Notes under the pieces: model-generated
Database searches by the model: none
What the model was told of the DNA's origin: nothing
Seen by the model: the letters and a program-made list of their open reading frames with translations, nothing else
DNA from: Aquisphaera insulae
Lineage (GTDB): Bacteria > Planctomycetota > Planctomycetia > Isosphaerales > Isosphaeraceae
DNA length: 64,000 nucleotides
Direction: 5' to 3'
Assembly: GCF_011064615.1 (NCBI RefSeq)
Contig: NZ_JAALJH010000051.1
Location: forward strand, 1 to 64,000
Position numbers and translations under genes: made by a program
Shown here: positions 39,239-49,817 of the stretch, one piece after another
Position numbering within the stretch: position 1 is the stretch's first letter
Layout: each line of letters begins with the position of its first letter

Positions 39239-40255
39239 GTGAAGAACGTCGCCGTCGTCGGGGCTACCGGGGCCGTGGGGGATCGGATGGTTCGGCTGCT
39301 CGAGGAGCGGAACTTCCCGGTCCGATCGATCAAGTTCCTCGCCTCCGAGCGGAGCGCCGGCAAGACCCTGACGTTCCGCGGCAAGGACCATCGGATCGAG
39401 CCGATCAGCGGGGACGCCTTCCGCGGCGTGGATATCGTCCTGTCGAGCACGCCCGGGAGCGTGTCGAAGGAATGGAGCCCCATCGCCGCGGCGGCCGGCG
39501 CGGTGGTCGTGGACAACTCGTCGGCGTTTCGGATGGATCCCGAGGTCCCGCTCGTCGTGCCCGAGGTGAACCCGCAGGACGTCGCCCGCAACAAGGGGAT
39601 CATCGCCAATCCCAATTGCTCGACGATCCAGATGGTGGTCGCCCTCAAGCCGCTGCACGACGCGGCGAAAATCCGGCGGGTGGTCGTCAGCACCTATCAA
39701 TCGGTCTCCGGCGCCGGCATGCGCGGGATACGCGAGCTGGAATCCCAGGCCGAAGCCACTGTCAAGGGGACGGACGTCCCGGCACCCGCCAAGTTCGCCC
39801 ACCCCATCATCGGCAACTGCCTGCCGCAGATCGACGACTTCCTCCCGAGCGGCTATACGAAGGAGGAGATGAAGATGGTCAACGAGACCCGCAAGATCAT
39901 GGGGGATCCGACCATCGACGTCTGCCCGACCTGCGTCCGCGTGCCGGTCCCCTATTCGCATAGCGAGTCCATCCTGGTGGAGACCGAGCGGCCGATCAGC
40001 GTCGAGCAGGCCCATGCGTTGTGGCGAAAGGCCCCGGGCGTGATCCTCCAGGACGATCCGTCGAGGCTCGAGTATCCGCTCGCCGCCGAGGCCAACGGCC
40101 GCGACGAGGTCTTCGTCGGCCGCGTCCGCCAGGACCTGGAGCGGCCCAACGTCCTCCTCTTCTGGTGCGTCAGCGACAACCTCCGCAAGGGGGCCGCGAC
40201 CAACGCGGTGCAGATCGCCGAGGAACTGCTCAAGCTGGACCTGGTCCGGTCTTGA
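39239..40255 (+). CDS. asd: Aspartate-semialdehyde dehydrogenase
   Basis: The 338-residue enzyme reduces L-aspartyl phosphate to L-aspartate semialdehyde with NADPH, the branch point toward lysine, diaminopimelate, methionine and threonine. The NADP loop is VGATGAVGDRM, the catalytic cysteine is Cys127 in NPNCSTIQ, and the substrate-binding Arg and His lie in CVRVPVPYSHSES. The length is typical. The GTG start at 39239 is preferred because AGGGAG lies seven bases upstream; a TTG at 39233 is too close to it. truA starts 22 bp downstream and is probably co-transcribed. Confidence 0.96.
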   Translation: MKNVAVVGATGAVGDRMVRLLEERNFPVRSIKFLASERSAGKTLTFRGKDHRIEPISGDAFRGVDIVLSSTPGSVSKEWSPIAAAAGAVVVDNSSAFRMDPEVPLVVPEVNPQDVARNKGIIANPNCSTIQMVVALKPLHDAAKIRRVVVSTYQSVSGAGMRGIRELESQAEATVKGTDVPAPAKFAHPIIGNCLPQIDDFLPSGYTKEEMKMVNETRKIMGDPTIDVCPTCVRVPVPYSHSESILVETERPISVEQAHALWRKAPGVILQDDPSRLEYPLAAEANGRDEVFVGRVRQDLERPNVLLFWCVSDNLRKGAATNAVQIAEELLKLDLVRS

Positions 40256-40277
40256 CGGTCAGGCCTCGCCATCGCCC

Positions 40278-41027
40278 ATGCGGAACATCAAGCTGACCCT
40301 GACCTATGACGGGACGGACTTCCACGGCTGGCAGAACCAGCCCGGGCTCCGGACCGTCCAGGGCGTGCTCGAGGAGGCGATCGAAGGTCTGACCCAGGCC
40401 AGGCCATCGACGACCGCAAGCGGGCGGACCGACGCGGGGGTCCACGCCCTGGGACAGGTCGTCCACTTCTACACGGCCTCGCGGCACCCCCGCGAGGTCT
40501 TCATCAAGGCGCTCAACGCAATGCTGCCGAAGGACGTCCGGGTCCTCGACGCGGAGGAGATGCCCCAGGCCTTTCACGCCACGCTGGACGCCCGTTCGAA
40601 ACGCTATCGGTACGTGATCGACAACGCCGCCATCGCCAGCCCGTTCCAGCTCCGGACGAGCTGGCACGTCTCGCGGCCGCTGGACGTCGCCGCGATGGAG
40701 CGTGCGGGGCGTGCGCTCCTCGGGCGGCATGATTTCCGGAGCTTCGAGACCGAATGGCCCAACCGGACCAGCAGCGTCCGGACGATCCTCGACCTGACCG
40801 TGCAGCGATCGGAATCCCAGGTCATGATCGAGGTCGAGGCCGACGGATTCCTATATAATATGGTCCGTACGATCGCGGGGACGCTCGTCCTGGTCGGCTC
40901 GGGCAGGCGCCCGGAAGGCTGGGTCGGCGACGTCCTCCGCGCCGAATCACGCGTGGAGGCGGGGCCGACGGCGCCACCGCAAGGTCTCTTCCTGCTCAAG
41001 GTCCGATATGGTCCGCATCCACGATGA
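40278..41027 (+). CDS. truA: tRNA pseudouridine synthase A
   Basis: The 249-residue TruA converts uridines 38-40 of the tRNA anticodon stem-loop to pseudouridine. The catalytic Asp52 lies in SGRTDAGVHA. LTYDGTDFHGWQ at the start, the KRYRYVI strand and FLYNMVRTIAGTL near the C-terminus are all typical. It sits 22 bp after asd, and its 3' end overlaps the next gene by 20 bases if that gene starts at 41008. Confidence 0.97.
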   Translation: MRNIKLTLTYDGTDFHGWQNQPGLRTVQGVLEEAIEGLTQARPSTTASGRTDAGVHALGQVVHFYTASRHPREVFIKALNAMLPKDVRVLDAEEMPQAFHATLDARSKRYRYVIDNAAIASPFQLRTSWHVSRPLDVAAMERAGRALLGRHDFRSFETEWPNRTSSVRTILDLTVQRSESQVMIEVEADGFLYNMVRTIAGTLVLVGSGRRPEGWVGDVLRAESRVEAGPTAPPQGLFLLKVRYGPHPR

Positions 41028-42309
41028 CGGGTGTACGGGAGCGGGGATCGTCGGCTCCGGGCCTCTCGACGATCCCCCCTCGCCACCGCCGAAGCCGGCC
41101 TCGCCGGAGCCGGCTCCGCCCGCGCGGAAGGCCCCCAGGATGCGCATCGTCCACGTCATCACCCGTTTGATCCTCGGCGGGGCGCAGGAGAACACGCTGC
41201 TCACCGTGGAGGATCTCCACGGCCATTACGGCGACGACGTGACCCTGATCACGGGGCCGGCGGAGGGCCCGGAGGGGGACCTGTTCGAGCGGGCGCGGAA
41301 GGGGGGGCTGAAGGTGGAGGTCATGCCGGAGCTCGTCCGGCCGATCCATCCCTGGAAGGACCTGCGCGCCTACGGCAAGCTCCGCTCGGCCTTCCGCCGC
41401 CTGCGACCGGACGTCGTCCACACGCACAGCTCCAAGGCCGGGATCCTGGGACGCGCGGCCGCCTGGCACGCGAAGGTCCCGGTCGTCGTGCACACGATCC
41501 ACGGCATGCCCTTCGGGGCCTTCGAGACGCCCTGGCGGAATCGGTTGTACATCCACCTGGAGCGCTGGGCCGCGTACCGCTGTCACGCCATCGTCAGCGT
41601 CTGCAACGCCATGACCGAGCAGGCTCGCGCGGCTCGGGTCGGCCAGGACGGGCAATTCCTGACCGTTTACAGCGGGATGGACGCGGACGCATTCCTGAAC
41701 CCACCCCGGCAACGGGACGAGGTCCGGCGGGAGCTCGGGATCCGCGACGGCGAGATCGCCTTCGCCACCGTCGCCAGGCTCTTCGAGCTGAAGGGGCACG
41801 ACGACATCATCGCCGCCGCGCCGGAGATCCTCCGGGCGAATCCGAACGTCCGGTTCGTCTGGATCGGCGACGGCATCCTCCGCGATCGGTTCGTCGCCGA
41901 CCTGGAACGCCTGGGCATCCGCGACGCCTTCATCCTCACGGGCCTGGTCCCCCCGGGCAAGATCCCGGAGCTGCTCCTGGCCGCGGACGCCGTGATCCAT
42001 CCGAGCCTCCGCGAGGGGCTCGCCCGCGTGATCCCCCAGGCGCTCCTCGTCGGGCGGCCGGTGATCAGTTATGACATCGACGGGGCGCGCGAGGTGGTCC
42101 TGCCGGAGACCGGGATCCTGCTCCCCCCCCGCGACCTGGACGGGCTCCGCGAGGGCGTCCTCAGGCTGGCCGGGGACCCGGAGCTCCGCGACGCCATGGG
42201 CCGGGAAGGGCGGCGACGGTTCGCCGACCAGTTCCGCCACGAGGTCATGACGCGTGACCTCCGCTCACTCTACGCGAGGCTCCTCGGGGCGGTCCCGGCG
42301 GGCCGTTGA
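41008..42309 (+). CDS. Glycosyltransferase family 4
   Basis: This GT-B retaining glycosyltransferase has an N-terminal domain with VHVITRLILGGAQENTL and VVHTHSSKAGILGR, and a C-terminal donor-binding domain with FATVARLFELKGHDDII and the E-x7-E region HPSLREGLARVIPQALL. It transfers a sugar from a nucleotide donor, probably to a cell-envelope glycan or lipid. The start is uncertain. ATG 41008 overlaps truA and adds a Pro-rich 44-residue leader; ATG 41140 (MRIVHVITR) begins exactly at the conserved fold. The 3' end overlaps the convergent GT39 gene by 45 bases. Confidence 0.9.
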   Translation: MVRIHDDGCTGAGIVGSGPLDDPPSPPPKPASPEPAPPARKAPRMRIVHVITRLILGGAQENTLLTVEDLHGHYGDDVTLITGPAEGPEGDLFERARKGGLKVEVMPELVRPIHPWKDLRAYGKLRSAFRRLRPDVVHTHSSKAGILGRAAAWHAKVPVVVHTIHGMPFGAFETPWRNRLYIHLERWAAYRCHAIVSVCNAMTEQARAARVGQDGQFLTVYSGMDADAFLNPPRQRDEVRRELGIRDGEIAFATVARLFELKGHDDIIAAAPEILRANPNVRFVWIGDGILRDRFVADLERLGIRDAFILTGLVPPGKIPELLLAADAVIHPSLREGLARVIPQALLVGRPVISYDIDGAREVVLPETGILLPPRDLDGLREGVLRLAGDPELRDAMGREGRRRFADQFRHEVMTRDLRSLYARLLGAVPAGR

Positions 42310-44025
42310 CTCCTCGCGGCCCGGCGATTCGCCGCGGCGATGCAGCAGGACGATCTCGACGGCGTGCGTCCGGCCCTTGGTCAGGCTCAGCCCGTCCACC
42401 GTCTCGATCGGCGTCATTTCCAGGGCGTACTTGTCGCTGTAGGCCGCCCGCTCCTCGGGGGTCACCGCGGACAGGAACTCGGGGCGATCGTCGAGCAGCC
42501 TCTCCAGGTCGTTGCGCTCCCGGACCGTGGCGAGCGGATGGCCGGCCGCGTAGATCACCCCGGGCTCCTGGTAATTCAGCAGGACCACGGGTCGGCCCCG
42601 TTCCCTGGAGAGATCCTCGAGACGCCGGCCGACGCGTGCCGAGATCCGAAACGACTCGGTGGCCGGGATCAACCAGCCGCCGAGCAGCCCCATGAAGAGC
42701 CCCCACGTCCCGGCGAGAGCGACGATCCCCCGATGCGTCGCCCCGCCACGGACAAGGCGAGCCCCCAGGAAGGTCCCCGCCCCCATCACCGCGGACAGGA
42801 CGGCGAGCGGAATCCGTTGCGGGCCGGGCCAGCAGGCGGCTGCCGCCAGGGTGACGGTTCCCGCGATCCCGATCCCGCCCAGGAGGACCATCGCCAGCCT
42901 GCCGAGCGGCCAGCGGCGAATCGACGCCCCCTCGGCCGCCAGGGTTTCCACCATCCAGGCGACCAGCAGCGCGCAGGCCGGATAGGCCGGAAGATAATAG
43001 TGGAGCAGCCGCGTCGGCAGGCACTCCAGGAAGATCCAGGGGCCGATCATCCAGCCGAGCAGGAATGCGAGCTCCGGTCGGGTCCGCCGCCGCATCCATG
43101 CCCCGGCCGCCGCCGCCGGCACGAGCGCCGACCACGGGTAGAACGCGACGGCGGAGAGGGCGAGGTAATAACCGGGAAGGCCGCCATGCTCCTCCATCCC
43201 CGTCGTCACCCGCTGGATGATCTGGGAGCCGACGGCGAATCGGTAGAATTCGCCGCGAGTCGCGATCATGACCGCGAGATACCACGGGACCGCGATCGCC
43301 GCGAAGACGAGCAGGCCGGTCCGGACATGCAGCCGTCGCACGACCGGCGGGACTGGCCATCCCCAGCACCAGGACAGAAGGGCGGCGATCGCCAGGAGCG
43401 CAGGCCCGACCGGTCCCTTCGTCAGGAAGGCCAGCCCAAGGCACGTCCAGAAGACCATGGCGGCTCGCCGCGACGGGCCCTCGGCAAGCGTCAGCAGGCA
43501 AGCCTGCGCGGCGACGAGGAAGAAGGCGAGGGTTGCGTCGGTGGTCGCGAGCTTGGATTCGGCGACGACGATGGGGGACACGGCGAGCATCAAGCCGGCG
43601 ACCAATCCTCCCCGAGGCCCGATGAGGCGGCGGCCGATCCACCACGTCAGCACGCAGGTGCCCGCGCCGGCGAGGGCCGACACGAGCCTCGCGCCGAAGG
43701 GGTTGTCGCCGGCGAGGGCCGTCGTCAGGCCCATGAGCCAGTAGACGAGCACGGGCTTGTGATAGCGCGGTGCATCGTTGAACCAGGGCACGATCCAATC
43801 ACCGCGTGCTCGCATTTCGCGTACGGCCGTGGCGTATCGGGGCTCATCTCGGTCCCAGAGCCCTGTGCGAGCGTTTCCCGCCAGGTTGATCGTCAGGGCG
43901 ATCAGGAAGAGTGCCGTGGCCGCGGAGGCCTGGGTCAGCCGGCATCGCCACGATCCGGGTGTCGCCGTCCCCCCTCTAGCTTCCTGGGAATCGGAATTGT
44001 CGAGAGCCGAGCTTCCTTGCTTCAT
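42265..44025 (-). CDS. GT39/ArnT-like membrane glycosyltransferase
   Basis: The 586-residue integral membrane enzyme has about a dozen predicted helices. The first periplasmic loop carries the hallmark GLWDRDEPRYATAVREM with the catalytic-type Asp-Glu, followed by PWFNDAPRYHKPVLVYWLMG. Such enzymes move sugars from polyprenyl-phosphate donors to lipid A or proteins on the outer side of the inner membrane. A soluble C-terminal domain of about 130 residues follows. ATG 44025 (MKQGSSALD) is the first credible start. It faces the GT4 gene tail to tail with a 45-base overlap, and its start is about 200 bp from the divergent radical-SAM-like gene. Confidence 0.9.
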   Translation of the reverse strand: MKQGSSALDNSDSQEARGGTATPGSWRCRLTQASAATALFLIALTINLAGNARTGLWDRDEPRYATAVREMRARGDWIVPWFNDAPRYHKPVLVYWLMGLTTALAGDNPFGARLVSALAGAGTCVLTWWIGRRLIGPRGGLVAGLMLAVSPIVVAESKLATTDATLAFFLVAAQACLLTLAEGPSRRAAMVFWTCLGLAFLTKGPVGPALLAIAALLSWCWGWPVPPVVRRLHVRTGLLVFAAIAVPWYLAVMIATRGEFYRFAVGSQIIQRVTTGMEEHGGLPGYYLALSAVAFYPWSALVPAAAAGAWMRRRTRPELAFLLGWMIGPWIFLECLPTRLLHYYLPAYPACALLVAWMVETLAAEGASIRRWPLGRLAMVLLGGIGIAGTVTLAAAACWPGPQRIPLAVLSAVMGAGTFLGARLVRGGATHRGIVALAGTWGLFMGLLGGWLIPATESFRISARVGRRLEDLSRERGRPVVLLNYQEPGVIYAAGHPLATVRERNDLERLLDDRPEFLSAVTPEERAAYSDKYALEMTPIETVDGLSLTKGRTHAVEIVLLHRRGESPGREESTARRDRPEEPRVE

Positions 44026-44221
44026 GGACTTTGCCCCAGCGTCCGCGCAGCCGTCACGATCGCGACCGGAGCCGCGTATGTCCCTCGGATGGAGATCCAG
44101 TGAGCGATTGGCAGTATAATTCGGTTCCCGTTCTTGGCGAGAGCGATCGATCGACGCCCCGCTCTCCGCGCTCGCCACATCATCGGGACCATCCCCCGTC
44201 GCCCCCACTCGAGGAGGATCC

Positions 44222-45550
44222 TTGACCGATCCGACCATACCGACCGAGGCGTCCTGCCTGCTTCAGACCGGAGCCCTCTACGTCAGCCGCATCGGACTGG
44301 CCCGCGGCGATTCGTCCGGCCTGGTGTTCGCGGGATTCAAGAAGGGGTCCTTCTCTCTCTATTTCGGCGACGAGCCCATCTACCACTTCGACCTGGAAGG
44401 CCGATGGCAGCGGGCGTTCGTCGAGGACATCCATTACCTGAAGGCCCTCGACACCTCGACGCAGGCCGTCGACCGCGTGCGTGAGGGGTCGAACATGGTC
44501 CTTCGCCGCCGCCGGCTCGACGGCTCCGAGGTCCGGGCGATGGATCGTCGCGTGCGGACCATGGCCCTGGAGCTCCTCGCCGAACTGAGGTCGGGACGAT
44601 TCCGCCACGAGGCGCCGCCGGACGGCAGGGCTCGGCCGCTCGAATCGGGCGAGTTGTTCACGTTCCTGGAGCGAATCGCCGACTGGGATGACGACTCCTG
44701 GGACGCCCATCGCGACCGGTGCAAGGCAACCTACGGGCCGCTCCCGCTCCTCCCGCCCGATTGTCAGCATGCCATCATCTTGCAGGCCACCTACGGAAAT
44801 GCGCCCGGCGGGGCGTTCGGTCGAGGGCCTCACGCCGCTCACCGCGTCCGGACGCCCGAGGAGTTCCGCGGGCACCTGGGGGACGTCAAGAGCCTGCTCG
44901 GGGGCCGTCTCGAGCAATCACGGATCGCCTTCCTTGGCGGCAATGGGGCGATCCTTCAGGAGCCCCGCTGGGTGGAGGCGTACCTCGAGGCCGTGGCGGA
45001 CATCCTGCCGATCGGGACGGACGGCGGCCCGGCCGCTCGCGGAGGCGCCGGCACGCCCCCGCGGCTCCAGGGAATTCATGCGTTCGTGGATCGCTTCGAC
45101 GCGCCCCGCCCCTCGCGCGACGCCTTGCGAGCCTTCCGCGGCAGGCACCTCACCAGCCTCAGCCTGGGGATCGCCTCCGGCGATCCGGTGGTCAGGGAGC
45201 GACTGGGCGCGGCCTGGACCGACGAGGACCTGCGATCCTTCGTGGACGACCTTCGAGCCGCCGGGATCCGCCTCAGCGTCCTGACCCTGGCCGACGCCGG
45301 CGGGTCGGACCGCCAGCAGGAGCACCTCGCGCGGACGACCGACCTCGTCAGGTCGCTTGAGTTGGGCCGGTCCGAGAACGTCTTCATCCTGGATTCGTCG
45401 GACGTGATGGACCTCGATGAGAGAGGCGCTTCGATCGGCCGCGGCGAGGGAACCCCGGCGGCCCGGGATCGCCTCAGGGACGCGCTGGCCCCGCTTCGCG
45501 AGCGCGGGGCGAAGGTCCTGGTCTACTCCGCCGACAAGCACTGGGCCTGA
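44222..45550 (+). CDS. Radical-SAM-like protein lacking the iron-sulfur cysteines
   Basis: The 442-residue protein has an N-terminal domain (about 15-130, GALYVSRIGLARGDSSG and PIYHFDLEGRWQRAF). A barrel-like domain follows, where LPPDCQHAIILQATYGN and TPEEFRGHL align with planctomycete radical-SAM proteins that read LQATxGC...CTFC. Here the three cysteines are replaced: N, A and R occupy their likely places in GNAPGGAFGR. FLGGNGAIL and later strands still fit the barrel. It therefore probably cannot hold a 4Fe-4S cluster. It may act as a binding protein or regulator, or have gained another chemistry. The family assignment is my inference. Confidence 0.6.
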   Translation: MTDPTIPTEASCLLQTGALYVSRIGLARGDSSGLVFAGFKKGSFSLYFGDEPIYHFDLEGRWQRAFVEDIHYLKALDTSTQAVDRVREGSNMVLRRRRLDGSEVRAMDRRVRTMALELLAELRSGRFRHEAPPDGRARPLESGELFTFLERIADWDDDSWDAHRDRCKATYGPLPLLPPDCQHAIILQATYGNAPGGAFGRGPHAAHRVRTPEEFRGHLGDVKSLLGGRLEQSRIAFLGGNGAILQEPRWVEAYLEAVADILPIGTDGGPAARGGAGTPPRLQGIHAFVDRFDAPRPSRDALRAFRGRHLTSLSLGIASGDPVVRERLGAAWTDEDLRSFVDDLRAAGIRLSVLTLADAGGSDRQQEHLARTTDLVRSLELGRSENVFILDSSDVMDLDERGASIGRGEGTPAARDRLRDALAPLRERGAKVLVYSADKHWA

Positions 45551-45637
45551 GCGGTCCAGGGCGGCGCTTTCTCCGCCCGGGCTCATCCCGTCGCCGGACC
45601 GAGTCGGGTCCTGCAAGAGTCTCCGCCCCGCGGCCGG

Positions 45638-46777
45638 TCATCTCGAGGATCGCCGGGTGTGCCGACCACCGATGAAGCTCTCGAAGACGAACTGGCCGAG
45701 GTCTTCGGTCGAGGAGTAGGCCGCCACGCCACCGGTGACCCTGGCCATCTCCTGGACGAAATTCACCAACCCCAGGTAGAAGTAATCCTCGATCAGGGCG
45801 AAGCTCGAGATCCGGATGCCGGCATTCGCGCAGTGCCTGGCCTCGTTGAGCGTGTGGGCGGCCGTCTTCTCCGCGGGCGGATAGATCAGGACGACCTCGC
45901 GGCCCTCGAGGTGGGCGGTGGGCTCCCCATCGGTGATGACGATGATCTGCTTGTTGCCGGCGGCGTGGCGCATCAGGCGGCTGCGGGCCAGCCTCAACCC
46001 GGCGTGGATGTTCGTGAAGTGCTGCGGGACCCGGCCCGGCAGGTTGTCGAGGTCATATCGGAGGTGGACCCGGCTGTCCCAGAGGCTGACCGGCTTGGGC
46101 GCCGAGTTCAGGAGCTGCCGCTCCGTCATCGGGCTGGCGAAGGAGTAGAAGCCGATCATCTCGATCGAGTCCTGCGGATACTGCGCCCGGACCATCGCCT
46201 GGAGGGCAATGGCGACCTTCTTGGTCGTGTGGTACTTGCCGTAACGCCCCATCGACCCGCTCATGTCGATCAGGACGACCGTGGCGCAGCGGCTCTGGAA
46301 CTCGGTCTCGTGGACGACATAGTCCTCGTGCCGGAGCCGGATCGGGACGCCCCCCCCCTGGCGGACGTAGGCGTTCTTGAGCGTCTCGTGCATGTTGAGG
46401 TTGGCGAGCGAATCGCCGTAGACATACGGCCGCGTGTCCTCCAGGCGGACGGTCCCCTCGCCCTTCTGCTGGCTGTCATGGCGGCCGAGCGCGTCGCGAC
46501 GGAACGTCTGGAAGAGGTCGGTGAGTGCCCGGTCCTGGATCCGCCGGATGCCCTTCGGCGAGACGCGGTATTTCCCCTCCTCGTCGCGCTCGATGAGCCC
46601 TTCCTTCTCGATGAGCTGGATCAGCTCCGGGAGCTCGTCCTCGTCCACGTCGTCGAGCTGGCGGAGGACGTCGTCGCCGTGCTGGAGGATGTACTCGGAC
46701 AGCTTCTCGAAGACCTCGTCGGCGGACTGGGGCCGGAACTCCTGGCCGTCCCAGCGGGAATACTCGAAGACGGACAT
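45638..46777 (-). CDS. VWA-domain protein partnered with a MoxR-type ATPase
   Basis: The 379-residue cytoplasmic protein has an N-terminal helical region (about 1-110) with a winged-helix-like segment (LIEKEGLIERDEEGKYRVSP). A von Willebrand A domain (about 165-365) carries an intact metal site: DMSGSMG, a Thr near FTNIHAG, and TDGEPT. No membrane segment is visible. The gene starts 46 bp after the AAA+ ATPase stop on the same strand. MoxR-VWA pairs act together as chaperones that insert cofactors or remodel enzymes; the client here is unknown. Confidence 0.88.
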   Translation of the reverse strand: MSVFEYSRWDGQEFRPQSADEVFEKLSEYILQHGDDVLRQLDDVDEDELPELIQLIEKEGLIERDEEGKYRVSPKGIRRIQDRALTDLFQTFRRDALGRHDSQQKGEGTVRLEDTRPYVYGDSLANLNMHETLKNAYVRQGGGVPIRLRHEDYVVHETEFQSRCATVVLIDMSGSMGRYGKYHTTKKVAIALQAMVRAQYPQDSIEMIGFYSFASPMTERQLLNSAPKPVSLWDSRVHLRYDLDNLPGRVPQHFTNIHAGLRLARSRLMRHAAGNKQIIVITDGEPTAHLEGREVVLIYPPAEKTAAHTLNEARHCANAGIRISSFALIEDYFYLGLVNFVQEMARVTGGVAAYSSTEDLGQFVFESFIGGRHTRRSSR

Positions 46778-46823
46778 TCCTGGCTCCTCCCGGCCCGGGC
46801 CGAGTCGATGCGACCGGCCGCGT

Positions 46824-48263
<1,440 letters not shown>

Positions 48264-48516
48264 AAGCGCCTGCCTCCCCGATGTGCCCCGCCATCCTCAA
48301 CGCACCCCCGGACCTTCTCATGCTAGGCCCGGAGCCGCGTGAAGTCAACGAGATCAAATCATGCAAACAAGCGCAATAGAGAGTCTTTTTGGGCGCAGCA
48401 TCGGACGGGGATCGCGGGGGTCGACGTGGTCCCGTGCCGGAGGCTCGCCCGGGGCGAGCGGCGGATTGCACGCCGAGCACCCCGCGCCCATGAGGTCCGA
48501 GATCGCCTCGGACCGC
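48264..48516. other. Intergenic region between prs and the ATPase gene
   Basis: These 253 bases hold no gene I can support. A patch around 48340-48395 is AT-richer (CAAATCATGCAAACAAGCGC) and may carry the promoter for the ATPase-VWA pair on the minus strand. Confidence 0.4.
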
Positions 48517-49509
48517 TCAGTAATTGAACAGGCGGCTGACGCTTTCGCGGCGGTGGATGGACATGATGGCGTCGGCGAAGAGGCTGGCGACGCTAACGAC
48601 CTTGCAGCAGGGCGGGAGCGGCTCGAAGCGATGCTCGATGGTGTCGGTGAAGACCAGCTCCTTGATGGGGCTGCGGGCGATCTTGGCCGCCGAGCCCGGC
48701 GAGAAGACGCCGTGGGAGACGCACGCGTAGACGTCCTTGCAGCCGCGCTCCTTGCAGGCGACGGCCATCTCGATGAGCGTCCCGCCGGAGATGGTGAAGT
48801 CGTCCACGATCAGGACGTTCTTGCCGCGGACGTCGCCGACGATGTCGAGCATCTCCGCGTGCTCGTCGTGGCCGCGACGGACCTTGTTGCCGAAGACGAC
48901 GGGCGACTGGATCATCTCGGCGAACTTGTACGCCTGCTTGCCGAAGCCGACATCCGGCGACGCGACGACCAGGTCGGGGATTTCCTTCTCGCGGAAGTAG
49001 TCGACGAGCACCGGCATGGCGTAGAGATGGTCGACCGGGATCTTGAAGAACCCCTGGATCTGGGGGCTGTGCAGGTCCATGGTCAGCACCCGGTCGGCGC
49101 CCGCGGCCTCGATGCAATCGGCGCAGACACGGGCCCGGATCGAGACCCGCGGCTCATCCTTCTTGTCCCCCTTCGCGTACGAGAAGAAGGGGATGACGGC
49201 CGTCACCTGGGTCGCGCTGGCTCGCTTGAAGGCGTCGATCCAGAAGAGCAGCTCCATGAAGTTGTCGTTGACCGGATGATCCGTCCCCTGGATGACGAAG
49301 ACGTCACGCCCGCGGACGTTCTCCAGCACGCGGACGAAGACGTTCCCCTCGCTGAAGACCTTGGTCTCGGACCGGGCAAGGTCGGCCCCCAGGTGCCCGC
49401 AGATGGCGCCCGCGAGGTTTCCGCTGGCGCTGCCGCCGAAGATCTTCAGCTCGCCGTAGGGGTCGGTCCGCTTGGTCGCATCGTCGTAGCAGATCAAGGA
49501 CTTGTCCAT
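48517..49509 (-). CDS. prs: Ribose-phosphate pyrophosphokinase (PRPP synthetase)
   Basis: The 330-residue enzyme makes PRPP from ribose-5-phosphate and ATP for nucleotide, histidine and tryptophan synthesis. Family motifs include LKIFGGSASGNLA, FFSYAKGDKKDEPRVSI (flexible loop, with Lys where many have the ARQDRK pattern), LTMDLHSPQIQGFF and the PRPP loop VDDFTISGGTL. The DEPRVSIRARVCADC variation of the loop is unlike E. coli Prs, so its regulation may differ. Start MDKSLICYDD was chosen because it begins the folded domain. Confidence 0.92.
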   Translation of the reverse strand: MDKSLICYDDATKRTDPYGELKIFGGSASGNLAGAICGHLGADLARSETKVFSEGNVFVRVLENVRGRDVFVIQGTDHPVNDNFMELLFWIDAFKRASATQVTAVIPFFSYAKGDKKDEPRVSIRARVCADCIEAAGADRVLTMDLHSPQIQGFFKIPVDHLYAMPVLVDYFREKEIPDLVVASPDVGFGKQAYKFAEMIQSPVVFGNKVRRGHDEHAEMLDIVGDVRGKNVLIVDDFTISGGTLIEMAVACKERGCKDVYACVSHGVFSPGSAAKIARSPIKELVFTDTIEHRFEPLPPCCKVVSVASLFADAIMSIHRRESVSRLFNY

Positions 49510-49817
49510 GGCCACGGTGATAGCCCTGATGATCGGTGGGGGGAATCTCAGAAGCAACGCGTCGGAGGACTCTCTGGATCTCCTCGCGCCCGACCATGGA
49601 CGCGGCCGGCCGACTGCCATCGGCCTCTCCATATCTTAACAGCCGCCTCCGCGGCTCGCCAGCGGAGGCAACGTCATCTGCCTCGAGCACTCGACCCCGC
49701 CACGTTACGATCGCCAAGGTCCCCCACTCCTCTTTTGCTCGCGGCCGTTTACAATCCCCTCGATGGATTGCCCTTGTGTCTCACTCATTGTCCACCCGCC
49801 AGGACCAGGACCCCAAC
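49510..49817. other. Divergent intergenic region with a hairpin and a -10-like box
   Basis: The 308 bases separate prs (minus) from the thioredoxin-NHL gene (plus). A hairpin lies at 49645-49669 (GCCTCCGC with GCGGAGGC). TACAAT at 49750-49755 is a good -10 match, 62 bases before the plus-strand ATG, but no clear -35 accompanies it. No gene is visible. Confidence 0.4.

Noticed and set aside
41101..41125. Third copy of the GGAGCCGGCTCC-type repeat seen around the Rpn gene
   Set aside because: Only the palindromic centre matches, and it lies in the Pro-rich leader of the GT4 frame; the 22-bp repeat is not present.
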